64,000 nucleotides of DNA from CAXTSE01 sp964246985 (GTDB lineage: Bacteria; Actinomycetota; Actinomycetes; Actinomycetales; Microbacteriaceae): the NCBI GenBank assembly GCA_964246985.1, contig CAXTSE010000001.1, forward strand, positions 259,209 to 323,208, read 5' to 3'. This document shows, piece after piece, positions 8,535-16,728 of this stretch; position 1 is the first letter of the stretch; each line of letters opens with the position of its first letter. The translations under genes and the position numbers were made by a program. The notes under the pieces were generated by a model. The model was not told the origin of the DNA and did no database searches. It was given only the letters and a program-made list of their open reading frames with translations.

Positions 8535-9320
8535 CTATGTTGCGTCCTTTTCCAGTTCTGGTCGGGCACGGAATCGAACAACCACGTCCGGCGCCTCAAG
8601 GAGCGGAGGGAGTCCAGGCTGATGGGGGCCCACAAGACGTCCGCTCGGATCCAAGGGGCCGAATCCGCCCGACGCCACCAAGGTGCGCCAATGCCATGGG
8701 CCAGTCCCCTGCTGGTCAGCGGCGCGACTCTGACCGATGAAGACTTGATACTCCCCTGTTTCGCCGTTGAACCCGTGTGCAACGACCAGGGTGCGTCCCT
8801 CGAACGCGAGGTCTACGTCAGTATCAAGGCCGTAGTCGTCCAACTTGAACAAGCCGGGATTCCCGTGGAAGAACACTTGGCGCCCTGCTCGTTGCTTAGT
8901 CTCGCTCTTCTCTGCCCAGTTGATTTTGTCAACACCACCGAACGGCATCGACTGCAGTATCCACCGAAAATCTCCCACCACCCACCCAGGAGAACCTGCG
9001 AAATCGACTCTTCGGATGCCGCCACAGTCGAGGGCTCGCATGGCCCGATACGCCTCAACTGCAATTCCCTCTTGCAAGACGTCGAGGCCCCGTTCCATGG
9101 ATTCCCCCGCCGGCAGCCGATATCGACCACCTGCAGCCAGTCGATTGAAAAGATCGACTGCATAGGTGTAGGCCAGTACACCGACCACTGCCTGGCCGTG
9201 CCCCGCCGCCGAGTCGTAGTCCTTATTGACACGCCAAAATGCCCACTCGAACGCCCACGCGATTGCGTCGAGCGCACCGCTGGTCTCGAGGGCAGCGAGC
9301 GCATCATCTTGATCCGACAT
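8535..9320 (-). CDS. Unknown protein, first gene of the island operon
   Basis: I do not recognise this 261-residue soluble protein. The chosen start is ATG 9318-9320 (MSDQDDALAAL); the frame stays open upstream to 9521, but that extension would run into the divergent gene and has poor composition. The N-terminal half is helical and acidic with aromatic clusters (WAFEWAFWRVNKDYD); the C-terminal half has beta-like segments with QVFFHGNPG and TLVVAHGFNG. It ends 2 nt before the XRE-ImmA gene, so the two are translationally linked. Composition is like its neighbours. It could be a sensor or immunity subunit of the operon, but nothing in the sequence settles this. Confidence 0.65.
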   Translation of the reverse strand: MSDQDDALAALETSGALDAIAWAFEWAFWRVNKDYDSAAGHGQAVVGVLAYTYAVDLFNRLAAGGRYRLPAGESMERGLDVLQEGIAVEAYRAMRALDCGGIRRVDFAGSPGWVVGDFRWILQSMPFGGVDKINWAEKSETKQRAGRQVFFHGNPGLFKLDDYGLDTDVDLAFEGRTLVVAHGFNGETGEYQVFIGQSRAADQQGTGPWHWRTLVASGGFGPLDPSGRLVGPHQPGLPPLLEAPDVVVRFRARPELEKDAT

Positions 9321-9433
9321 AACGCAAACCGTAGCCGTTTTCAGTATTTGATGTGGCGAATCGCCGGTGATTCGATATATTTGCGTCAGACAGCCGCCCG
9401 AGTTGCTTTTTACCGAAAGTTGGTTCCCTACCA
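9321..9433. promoter_or_regulatory. Divergent promoter region
   Basis: This 113-base AT-richer gap lies between the first gene of the minus-strand island operon and the plus-strand gene at 9434, so it must hold both promoters. It contains the AT-rich string TTTTTACC before the plus-strand gene and TCGATATATTTGCG near the middle. No perfect operator palindrome was found by eye; the XRE-ImmA protein is the natural candidate to bind here. Confidence 0.4.
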
Positions 9434-10705
9434 ATGGAGAAGTACGACGAAGGACTGCGCTGCCAGGACGTATACGCGGGGCTTCGAAACATTGATCCCA
9501 GCTCGCCCATACTCGACCCACTCACAGATACTCAGCGTGTCGGCATGGCCGCTGGAGTCGCGGCCTTGATCCGCGGCCTCGATGTCGTCGAGGATGCACA
9601 AAATCTGCGGGTGATCGCCGCCGAGTCACTCGACATCACCCCTCTCTCGTTCGGCAGTGTGATCGAAACTCTCGAGCAGGCAGGCATGGTCGGAGACGTC
9701 AAACGCTCGGGCAATCGGATCGAGTCATTCACCGAATCAGTGCCGTATGCGGGAGACCTTTACGGCCGTCTCGGTAGCAATTGGCGAGACTCAGCGCCAA
9801 CCGATCTTGAGCGCCAGGTCGTGACGCTCGTTAACCGGCTCGCTCACGCGCCGCTGGCCGCCGAGGAGGTTGTCGATGAGCTGGGGCTGGACAAGGATGA
9901 CATGCCTGCCATCTACGAACTCGCGGACCAAACCAGTCTCATCAAGCGACTTGAGGTGAGCGATGGCACCGTGCTCTACTCCCCGTTCTTCGGATTCGAA
10001 AACCCCACCGCTATCTCCGACGCAATCGTGGAGCACGGCACTTCTGAACTTTCGGATGCATTCGCCTCGATCCGCGGTGAACAAGGCATGCCCCTCAGCA
10101 AGGCCGGCAAAGTCGTTACTGACGCGGTAGCGCGAGGGCTCATGATGGCACCCTCGGTGGAACTCCCGTCCGGGAAGTTCGAGGCGTTTGCCACCCTCCC
10201 GTACACCATCGACGCCGAGGTCCTCAAAGGCGACAAGCCAGTCATGGAAAAGGCCCTCGCTGTCATCGCTTGCTTCCGAACGGGGCAACATTTCGGTGGC
10301 TTCAGCAGCTTCGACGAAGCGGGCATCGTCCAGGCCATCTCCAAGCTTTTGTCCTCCGGCTACATCAATCCACATTCTTCAAGCGAACGGCAGTATCGAA
10401 CGCTCAACCGGGCGGGGGTCATCAAGCTGGCTCCCGACACTCGTCCGAACGGAAGCTGGAAGACGCCGACCCTGATCGACACGCGCGACAACCGAGCCGC
10501 TCTTGAGCTCGCCCGCGACTTGCTTACTCATGGCGAGCCGATGGCGAGCCGGGTACCGAATAACCTTGAGATGACCGGACTCTTGGACGCCAGTAATCCG
10601 TACGGGACGCCCATGAAAACGGTGAAGCGTTACCGAGACAAGCAGCGCATGACGGACCGCTCTTGGCAGAGCGCCATTGACAAGCTGATGGGACACCGGA
10701 GTTGA
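9434..10705 (+). CDS. Unknown protein with repeated winged-helix-like segments
   Basis: The 423-residue product is not a family I can name. Several segments look like winged helices: residues 55-90 (AESLDITPLSFGSVIETLEQAGMV), 120-165 (LAAEEVVDELGLDKDD) and a later stretch near 310-325. The C-terminus is basic (MKTVKRYRDKQRM). It is soluble, with no signal peptide or membrane segment. The start has no strong ribosome-binding site, consistent with a leaderless or weakly translated message. Its stop overlaps the TTG start of the nuclease-like gene by 4 nt, so the two form a cassette. A role in DNA binding is inferred from the winged-helix segments and the partner. Confidence 0.7.
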   Translation: MEKYDEGLRCQDVYAGLRNIDPSSPILDPLTDTQRVGMAAGVAALIRGLDVVEDAQNLRVIAAESLDITPLSFGSVIETLEQAGMVGDVKRSGNRIESFTESVPYAGDLYGRLGSNWRDSAPTDLERQVVTLVNRLAHAPLAAEEVVDELGLDKDDMPAIYELADQTSLIKRLEVSDGTVLYSPFFGFENPTAISDAIVEHGTSELSDAFASIRGEQGMPLSKAGKVVTDAVARGLMMAPSVELPSGKFEAFATLPYTIDAEVLKGDKPVMEKALAVIACFRTGQHFGGFSSFDEAGIVQAISKLLSSGYINPHSSSERQYRTLNRAGVIKLAPDTRPNGSWKTPTLIDTRDNRAALELARDLLTHGEPMASRVPNNLEMTGLLDASNPYGTPMKTVKRYRDKQRMTDRSWQSAIDKLMGHRS

Positions 10706-11880
10706 GCGAGCTGGACCTTAGCCTGAAGGCGGCCTCCCGACGGCTGCTTTGGAGGATGGGATACTCGACGAAAGTTGACGTTCCGCTACGTGCAATTGGC
10801 GCAAGGCGCGAGGGGTCGCGATCCACTTCCCCCGAGTCCTACACGGACCTAGACGTCCTCGGTGTCTTTGTGTCGCCTGACACACAAGTGCACAGTTCGA
10901 TCATCGATTGCAAAACTGGCGGCAGCAGCGTCATCACCCGAATGTTTTGGCTTCGAGGCCTGGTCGAGTTTTTCCGCGCGGACAACGCTTACCTGGTACG
11001 CGAGCGAGCCATAAGCCCGGACGCCCGCCAGCTTGCACTCAGGCTTGGGCTGATCGCTCTAACGGAAGAAGAGGTTGGCACTCTCGAGAGCTTCCATCAG
11101 AGTGAACTTGCCCTCGACGCAGAACCCATCTCAAATCTGTTTGACCCCGACTACATCGCGAAGGTGCTGGGCCGCCTCACAAAGCAAGACAAGAAGCTTC
11201 AACCGCTCCTGGATTACTGCCAGTTCGATTATTGGGTTAATCCCGACCAAGCCAACCTCGTTCACATGATCGACGCGCTTCGAGGCGCCTCAAAAACGCT
11301 GGATGGATCCAGCCCGATCCACACCGGCATCCTTCTCGATTGTGCATGGCTGTACGTTCTCGCGACTGCGAACGCCCTCCGAGACATTCGTTCGGTCCAC
11401 ATCTCGGACTTGAGTTACGGTCTGAGTGAATACCTTGCCGGCGGCCCGGGGCAACTCTCGCAGAAGCGAGACGTGGCGGCCATTCTCGATGGGTTGCAAG
11501 CGAGTCGGCAGATTCCGGCAGGCGTGGCAATCAACGTAAACCCGCCGTTCTTCCCCCAGCTGCTCGAACTCACTATTAGGCTCATGCGTCGGGCAGACCT
11601 CATCACCGAAATTCTTCGAGTTCTCGAGTATCAATCTTCCAGTGCTATCGCCGGCGATCGGGTCGGCGCAGAAATCGCCTTTGGTTCTCACTACAACCGT
11701 GTCGCGGCGAAGCTCGCGGCGGATGTTGTCGACTTTCTCGTCAAATCCGCCAACCTCGCACCCGAGTTCAACGAGGTGAGCCGGGAGCTATTGCTAGGCA
11801 CAGTCAAGTCGGCGAGCCAAGACCCCGGAGCGGCGGACACGCTTCCGCTCTTCTCTGGGACCGACAAGCGGGTCAGCTGA
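10702..11880 (+). CDS. Unknown protein with a PD-(D/E)XK-like N-terminal nuclease motif
   Basis: The 392-residue protein starts at a TTG (10702) that overlaps the previous stop, with CGGAG just upstream. Residues 47-75 contain SYTDLDVLGV followed about 14 residues later by SIIDCKTGG, the Asp plus Asp-x-Lys spacing of PD-(D/E)XK nucleases and of restriction-enzyme-like domains that read 'which DNA is self'. The rest is largely helical and ends with low-complexity residues. I do not know the family. Coupling with the winged-helix-like protein suggests a two-gene DNA-targeting module adjacent to, but transcribed away from, the PurZ-like operon. Confidence 0.65.
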   Translation: MSELDLSLKAASRRLLWRMGYSTKVDVPLRAIGARREGSRSTSPESYTDLDVLGVFVSPDTQVHSSIIDCKTGGSSVITRMFWLRGLVEFFRADNAYLVRERAISPDARQLALRLGLIALTEEEVGTLESFHQSELALDAEPISNLFDPDYIAKVLGRLTKQDKKLQPLLDYCQFDYWVNPDQANLVHMIDALRGASKTLDGSSPIHTGILLDCAWLYVLATANALRDIRSVHISDLSYGLSEYLAGGPGQLSQKRDVAAILDGLQASRQIPAGVAINVNPPFFPQLLELTIRLMRRADLITEILRVLEYQSSSAIAGDRVGAEIAFGSHYNRVAAKLAADVVDFLVKSANLAPEFNEVSRELLLGTVKSASQDPGAADTLPLFSGTDKRVS

Positions 11881-12339
11881 CCGTCCTAGGGGTGACACTC
11901 GCACCGAGCGAGGGTTTGGCAGGCTAGTCCAGAAGTCTTTCCGCGGAGTAATCGCTTCAGCGATCGGTATTGCTCTGCTCGGTGGGCGTCGCGACCGCAG
12001 TCGCTGAACCGGCTGGTGGAGGGGTGTCCGTTGCTGCGACGCTGACGCAATGCGAGAGCAGCGCGCTCAGTGTTGCGGGAGCCGCCGTGCAGTCAGCAGA
12101 TGACCGAACGGCTTTATGACCTCCTGAGCGTCTGACCGCACCGACGCGGCGACCTACTTGAACCTTGTGCGAATTGTTCGTCAAAGTCCGGTGATGATGG
12201 CCGAAGGCGCGGCGGGTCGACGGCGACACTCGCTCAGCTCACGCGGAGCCAAAGGTCGGCCGCGGGTGGCCGCTCGTGTCACCCTTCCGCGTTCTCGGTG
12301 CTCTGTGCCCCGGCAGACAATCGTGGGAGAATTTGAGCT
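11881..12339. other. Intergenic region without a recognised gene
   Basis: About 460 bases follow the nuclease-like gene. A minus-strand frame at 11957-12229 is open but Ser/Thr/Pro-rich and has no good ribosome-binding site, so I do not call it. No hairpin terminator or repeat stands out. Confidence 0.35.
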
Positions 12340-12834
12340 GTGGGGGACCTGACGAGCGACGAAACTGCGACGTACGACGCGCCTGACTTGCGTGTTGTCG
12401 TCGACGTCGCCGCCATGGCCAAATCACTGCTGATCGTCGCTGAGACCGTAGACAATGTGACGAAGGCCATGGGTGGCGTCGCTCACATCGCGCAGAACTT
12501 GTCCCGAGCGGTCGAAGTTCTCGCGCAAGCGAGTAGTCAATATGCGGAGATCGGGCGGCGCTCTGCCGAGACTCTCAGCAAGGCTGTCCGGGAATTCCTC
12601 GAAGACCAGGGTCGAGTTCGGTTGCGTCCTCGCTACCTTCCGGGGGCACGCCTCATTGACCTTCGCCGCGAACATACGGCGCTCATCTGGACGGCCCTCC
12701 TTGCACAGCTACGCCGGAGCTCCAACTGGCCATCACCGCGGATTCACATGATCGCCTTGGCTGTGCAGCCAAATGGACCAAATCGTTCGACCGCTCTTAT
12801 CTATCCTGCGATCGAACTGCGTGAGGCTGCCTGA
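12340..12834 (+). CDS. Hypothetical protein, 164 residues
   Basis: This frame starts with GTG at 12340, ten bases after GGGAG, which is an acceptable ribosome-binding site. The first half is a long amphipathic helix region rich in Ala and Val (about residues 18-85, VDVAAMAKSLLIVAETVDNV and on), likely coiled coil or four-helix bundle; the second half is basic. No motif is recognised. It precedes the excisionase-like HTH gene on the same strand by 55 bases and may belong to the same decayed integrative element. Confidence 0.5.
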   Translation: MGDLTSDETATYDAPDLRVVVDVAAMAKSLLIVAETVDNVTKAMGGVAHIAQNLSRAVEVLAQASSQYAEIGRRSAETLSKAVREFLEDQGRVRLRPRYLPGARLIDLRREHTALIWTALLAQLRRSSNWPSPRIHMIALAVQPNGPNRSTALIYPAIELREAA

Positions 12835-12889
12835 GACTTGATCAGCGCCCGATTCGATCGCCACTTTGATCGAACGAAAGGCGTTATCG

Positions 12890-13090
12890 ATGATTTTGAC
12901 TAGTAGTCCCCAGCTTCAGCTCCTTAATTACAGTGAAGCCGCCAGACAGCTCTGCGTCTCCGTACGAACTCTCCGACGCTTCGTACGTTCGGGCGAAATA
13001 GAATGCGTCCGTTTTGGCAGCGCAGTGCGTTTCACGCCGCGCCAGCTCGAACAATTCGTGGCCGCGCGGATCACTAGGAGGCGGCGATGA
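12890..13090 (+). CDS. Excisionase-like helix-turn-helix protein
   Basis: The 66-residue protein is almost only a MerR/AlpA-like winged helix-turn-helix: YSEAARQLCVSVRTLRRFV, a wing with IECVRFGSAVRF, and TPRQLEQFVAAR. Such excisionase-family domains act as recombination directionality factors or as small regulators in integrative elements. I choose ATG 12890 (after AAAGG) over the in-frame ATG at 12866. The stop overlaps the start of the next small gene (ATGA), so both are translated together. No integrase is present in the window, so the element, if any, is incomplete or the integrase lies elsewhere. Confidence 0.75.
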   Translation: MILTSSPQLQLLNYSEAARQLCVSVRTLRRFVRSGEIECVRFGSAVRFTPRQLEQFVAARITRRRR

Positions 13091-13212
13091 TCGCTGACAT
13101 CCTAGCAAATGCGGCCTCGATCGCCGCCATCCTGTGGACCGCAGCGGCGGCCGCGGGTTGGCTTCGACGCAAGCGGATTCCGCCGAGAAGGAGGAGGCGA
13201 CCGAGCAGATGA
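13087..13212 (+). CDS. Small membrane peptide, 41 residues
   Basis: This short frame starts at the ATG that overlaps the stop of the excisionase-like gene and encodes one hydrophobic helix (ILANAASIAAILWTAAAAAG) followed by a strongly basic tail (RRKRIPPRRRRRPSR). The coupling, the clean membrane-anchor layout and a terminator 70 bases downstream support a real gene. Function is unknown; a single-pass peptide with an inside-positive tail could be a holin-like, toxin-like or anchoring peptide. Confidence 0.5.
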   Translation: MIADILANAASIAAILWTAAAAAGWLRRKRIPPRRRRRPSR

Positions 13213-13279
13213 CAACCGCGAGAGCGGGCGGTCTGAGAATCGCCCCGAGTTAATCGGGCGGCGAAATTGATATTGAATA

Positions 13280-13320
13280 AGCGGCGGCCTCTCCTCGATT
13301 GACTCGAAGGGGCCGCCGCT
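13280..13320. terminator. Bidirectional hairpin terminator
   Basis: AGCGGCGGCC and GGCCGCCGCT form a perfect 10-base-pair stem around a loop of about 21 bases that contains a further GG/CC-rich part; TTTGATT follows on the plus strand. It lies between convergent genes (13087-13212 plus, 13325-13828 minus) and can end transcription from both. Confidence 0.8.
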
Positions 13321-13324
13321 TTGA

Positions 13325-13828
13325 TTATCCGATCACCGATGGCGAGTCAGCGCTTCGACGAACTACCTCGACGACGCCCCGCGTGGTCTCTTCTATGACC
13401 ATCGCGCGAAAGAGCGCGTCGAAATAGCTGTCGAACGTGATGCCCGTGCCTAACCACTCTGAGTCATCGCGGCGTCGAGTCCGGAGCATATAGACGCCTG
13501 TCTTCGTCAGCGACTCCGCTAGATCAGCCGAGATGTCGATCTGCCTCCCGGCTTTGTGAGATCTCCCGACGACGACAACATCTCCAACGAGCTGAGTCGT
13601 GCCGCGAGCAGTCGGCTGTAGATACCACCACAGAAACGTAGCGCGCGGGTTGAAGTCCAGATCACGAAGCCTGCCCTCTTCATTCACAAAGAGGGTCGCC
13701 TCGCTCAAAGCGAGCTCCACGGGCTCGATATAGCCACCTACGGCCCCTTGATAATCCTCCAAACCCTCAAATTCGTTGATCGTTGCTGGCTCATCGAGCC
13801 GAGCCGGGATAACTACTCCTTGCACCAT
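13325..13828 (-). CDS. DUF3846 domain-containing protein
   Basis: The 167-residue product begins VVIPARLDEPATINEFEGL and continues with DYQGAVGGYIEPVEL and ATLFVNEEGRLRDLDFNPRAT, the DUF3846 signature found in actinobacterial plasmids, phages and integrative elements. The biochemical role is not established. A clear AAGGAG lies 9 bases upstream of the ATG at 13828. Together with the excisionase-like HTH gene and the 77-residue protein it marks this stretch as derived from a mobile element. Confidence 0.8.
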   Translation of the reverse strand: MVQGVVIPARLDEPATINEFEGLEDYQGAVGGYIEPVELALSEATLFVNEEGRLRDLDFNPRATFLWWYLQPTARGTTQLVGDVVVVGRSHKAGRQIDISADLAESLTKTGVYMLRTRRRDDSEWLGTGITFDSYFDALFRAMVIEETTRGVVEVVRRSADSPSVIG

Positions 13829-13914
13829 GTCGGTTCTCCTTGGTGTGAGCGACCGACGACCCCGAATGGGTCGTCCCGAGGCCGCGTGTCACCAACGAGG
13901 GGAGCTGTGGTGAG

Positions 13915-13958
13915 GGCCCCAACCTAAAGTGGGTTGGGGCCGGCCACGGGCCGGCCCC
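13915..13958. terminator. Tandem GC-rich hairpins
   Basis: GGCCCCAACC...GGTTGGGGCC (13915-13942) and GGGGCCGGCCACGGGCCGGCCCC (13936-13958) are two overlapping, mutually exclusive hairpins immediately downstream of the minus-strand gene at 13963-14196. They probably terminate that gene; the overlap of the two stems is unusual but has no poly-T tract. Confidence 0.6.
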
Positions 13959-13962
13959 GCTG

Positions 13963-14196
13963 TTAGGAGACGTCGACCCAGCGCATGCAGGACTGCAATA
14001 GCTGGTCATAGTCGCCCGATGTTGCCTCTATGTAGAAGGCAGCAAGCTCGTCTTCCAACTCACCCGGCTCCATCGATCCCCCGAGGTGCCGACGCAACGC
14101 CCCCTGCACCTTGCCGATGATGGCGAAGGCGTTGCCGTCCTCCCCAGTCAGCTGCACCCGGCAGCCGGGATACTTGGGATACTCCGTCTCGCTCAT
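13963..14196 (-). CDS. Small conserved mobile-element protein, 77 residues
   Basis: The acidic product carries CRVQLTGEDGNAFAIIGKV and then a helix with RHLGGS and EPGELEDELAAFYIEATSG. I recall similar short proteins with this core in actinobacterial plasmids and integrative elements next to DUF3846 genes, but no function is known. It is monocistronic on the minus strand with hairpins just after its stop. Confidence 0.65.
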   Translation of the reverse strand: MSETEYPKYPGCRVQLTGEDGNAFAIIGKVQGALRRHLGGSMEPGELEDELAAFYIEATSGDYDQLLQSCMRWVDVS

Positions 14197-14794
14197 TTCC
14201 CGACCGTCCGGTCATGCCTGTTCGCGATCATCCGAACCACTGCGTCCACCTTGATGCAAGCGACCCGCGACCCTGTCTGGGTCGCGCACGAAGCCGCGCA
14301 GCATCAACGAGTGAGGGGCGAGAACGCTATGGATAACACTCAACCGTCGGAATCGTGATTATGAGCCTTCGGCGCGGCATGTCAATAGTGACTAGCCGGC
14401 CGTAGCAAAAACCACAACGAAGTACCTGTGTCAGCGATCAACTTGGGTGCCGTCGGTCGATGCCCATCTGCAAGTCGTATGACGGCGATCGACGGTTTCA
14501 TGAGACTAGGCGCCGGCCCCGACGTAACAGGGTGAGTCTTGCTTTAGCCCTTCCGTTGGTCGGGTTGCAGAGACGGCAGCGTCGACGTCGTGGGGGCTCG
14601 AATCGAGGCACGCGACCATAGACCTGGCGCCATCTGAGGCTGTTCCCTCTAGAGCAACCGCTGGTTGCGGCAACGTCTCCGCTCTACTTCCCGATATTGA
14701 CGGCGTGCAATACATCCCGTTCGCAGCTGGCCGAATCCGAGAGACTTTCGGCGACGTGCTCGACACGCTTCGGCGCGAGTTCCCTGGCCGCAAA
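14197..14794. other. Intergenic region without a recognised gene
   Basis: Nearly 600 bases separate the mobile-element protein from the SIR2 gene. Open frames on either strand are short and have no ribosome-binding site or motif. No repeat or tRNA was noticed. It may be decayed mobile-element DNA. Confidence 0.35.
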
Positions 14795-16321
14795 TCAGAG
14801 GCTCAGGACGTACTTCATATAGTCGTAGACGACGACACCCTTGGCGTAGTCCGTTCCCCATCGGTTGACTGCGAGCTTGTCCGCATGGTCAACCAAGAAT
14901 TGACGCACCCCTTCTGCGTCGTCGGTCCAAGAGGGAAGCTCGAGCGCGTTGGTCAAGACCCACTTCCAGTCGTGGGTTTCGAGCAGCTTCGCCATGCTGA
15001 CCTTCCGGCGCCATTTCACCTTCACGACGACCTTGGCGAAGTTACGTTTTGCGTGCTCGACAACTTTGGGGGGCAACACCGATTCGTCCACTATCCTGCC
15101 GTTCTGGAGATGTCCAGCTGCTGCGAGGTACTTGAACACCGGCCACCAGTCAGTTGCCCGGATATGAGCGATTACGAGTTCGATGAGGTCTGCCGCAGGG
15201 TAGCTCGTGCCGGTGCTATCAAGGACGTCGGCGAACACCTCCGGGCGGCCTACGCCAACGAGCCCCCTAAGTGCAGCCTTGGCTCCTACTCCGAAGACGA
15301 CAGAAATATCTTTTGCTGACGCGGAGTCAACGTCCGAATAAGCCACAAGCCGTTGTGAAGGGTCATTGGTCAAAATCAGTTCGTAGATCTGCTCTTTCAG
15401 CAGCCGCACGATCTTGGCTGGAATCGCTCTCGGTCGCGTACCCAGCGCCGTAAACACGTCCACGAAGTCGGGCACCTTCAGCCGAGTTACCGGAATGGAG
15501 ACCGTGTCGACCAGGATGACGCTGTCCGAGATGGACGGTTCCACATTTTCTTCCCACTCGACGAAGATCAGCCTGTCGGCGAGCTTTCCAACGTTCTTGT
15601 CTCGCAACCCGAAGACGATGTTCTGCAGGATCGTGTGGATGTTCTTGTCGCCCATGCTGTAGCCCAAGAAGATCACTGGGTGCTCGACGAAAATGGTCAG
15701 CAGCTTTGCCGCAAGATACGGATTGTGCTTGTTGTAGTCGGCGTAGTCGTCTTGAGTGAGCACCAACGATGCTGGAGCCGAAGCGGCACCGTGGATGTGG
15801 TAGATCTCCGCAATGCCTTGAGTGTCGGAGAAGAGAAGTTCGTCCTGGCCGATGAATACCTGGAACTCCGGATAGGCGAGCTCCAGAAGACCGTCGTAGT
15901 TCGTGGTGATGACGCCATCTACAGACGCTGCTTGCAGCAGGGCCCATTCGTCAGCAACATTGGCCGGAATCGCACTGGCTTTCAGTTGCTCGCGAACAAA
16001 CTTGGCGATCTCGATCTTGAGAGCCGAAGAACCGTCGGTGACATCAACCCCGAAGGCTTCTTTCGAGTCCTTGAAGAGTTCGGTTTTCCACCACACCTGA
16101 TAGAAGTCTTCGGCAATCTTGCTCGCAGTTAGCGGAAGGTCCCCGCCCGCTGCGCCGTAGTAGTACTCGTACGGCTGCGGGTTGTATTGAGCGAACTCAC
16201 GCAGCAGACCCTCCCAGTTCGGAAGCCCAGCAAAGCGTCGCGACAGTCCAGCTCCGACGAACAGGAACGGCCCGGCCATCGGCTTCAGATGTGCTTCCAG
16301 CTTGTCTTGAACTTCGCCCAT
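14795..16321 (-). CDS. SIR2-family protein, candidate antiphage NADase
   Basis: The 508-residue protein has a SIR2-like domain in its first 270 residues: FVGAGLSRRFAGLPNW (NAD-binding GAGxS), VITTNYDGLLE, the catalytic-type IYHIHGAAS and VIFLGYSMGD. These are the motifs of SIR2_2 proteins in bacterial defence (DSR, Thoeris, SIR2-pAgo), which deplete NAD+ on phage infection. Residues 280-508 are unrecognised and would be the sensing part. The gene stands alone on the minus strand in the island, consistent with a single-gene system. Abortive-infection function is inferred from family and context. Confidence 0.85.
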   Translation of the reverse strand: MGEVQDKLEAHLKPMAGPFLFVGAGLSRRFAGLPNWEGLLREFAQYNPQPYEYYYGAAGGDLPLTASKIAEDFYQVWWKTELFKDSKEAFGVDVTDGSSALKIEIAKFVREQLKASAIPANVADEWALLQAASVDGVITTNYDGLLELAYPEFQVFIGQDELLFSDTQGIAEIYHIHGAASAPASLVLTQDDYADYNKHNPYLAAKLLTIFVEHPVIFLGYSMGDKNIHTILQNIVFGLRDKNVGKLADRLIFVEWEENVEPSISDSVILVDTVSIPVTRLKVPDFVDVFTALGTRPRAIPAKIVRLLKEQIYELILTNDPSQRLVAYSDVDSASAKDISVVFGVGAKAALRGLVGVGRPEVFADVLDSTGTSYPAADLIELVIAHIRATDWWPVFKYLAAAGHLQNGRIVDESVLPPKVVEHAKRNFAKVVVKVKWRRKVSMAKLLETHDWKWVLTNALELPSWTDDAEGVRQFLVDHADKLAVNRWGTDYAKGVVVYDYMKYVLSL

Positions 16322-16728
16322 GTTCCAGAGCGTAGGGTGCGCGACACCACTTTGCGGCGATGTCCCCGGTCATTCGGGGTGACCGGGGACATCAGGCGTT
16401 AGTAAGCAGGTAGGGCGGACGCTCACTCCAACCCTCCAATGCGGTGGTGACGATCGCAAAGTGAGCCCACATTTGTCGTTATGACGAGGTGGAGCCGCCG
16501 AGCGACAAGTCCGAGAAGACGATTTCCACGAGAGGACTTCCGGACATCCAGTCCTCCAGCCGCTGGGGCTGTCTCACGATGGCGGGATTATGGGGCTGGT
16601 TGACGTCATCGACGATGTACATGCTGCTTTGACCTACGCCCGCGGCCGCTCCGTCGGGGGGCTAGCACGACAGAGCTCGAAAACTATGGCCGAGTGACGA
16701 GCCGCGACCTTTGCGGCATAGGCAAGAC
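16322..16728. other. Divergent intergenic region between SIR2 and PLD-like genes
   Basis: This 400-base gap must contain the promoters of the SIR2 gene (minus) and the PLD-like gene (plus). Its only notable structure is the perfect inverted repeat at 16360-16393, given separately. Open frames here are short and unconvincing. Confidence 0.4.
16360..16393. repeat. Perfect 14-bp inverted repeat upstream of SIR2 gene
   Basis: GATGTCCCCGGTCA (16360-16373) and TGACCGGGGACATC (16380-16393) are perfect reverse complements separated by six bases. The repeat lies 39-72 bases upstream of the SIR2 start, where an operator or a leader hairpin would lie. It lacks a T-tract and is not next to a gene end, so it is less likely a terminator. 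A transposon end or recombinase site is another possibility. Confidence 0.75.

Noticed and set aside
8622..9569. 315-codon plus-strand frame opposite the first island-operon gene
   Set aside because: No motif, Cys- and Arg-rich composition, and it conflicts with tightly coupled minus-strand genes and with the better plus-strand gene at 9434.
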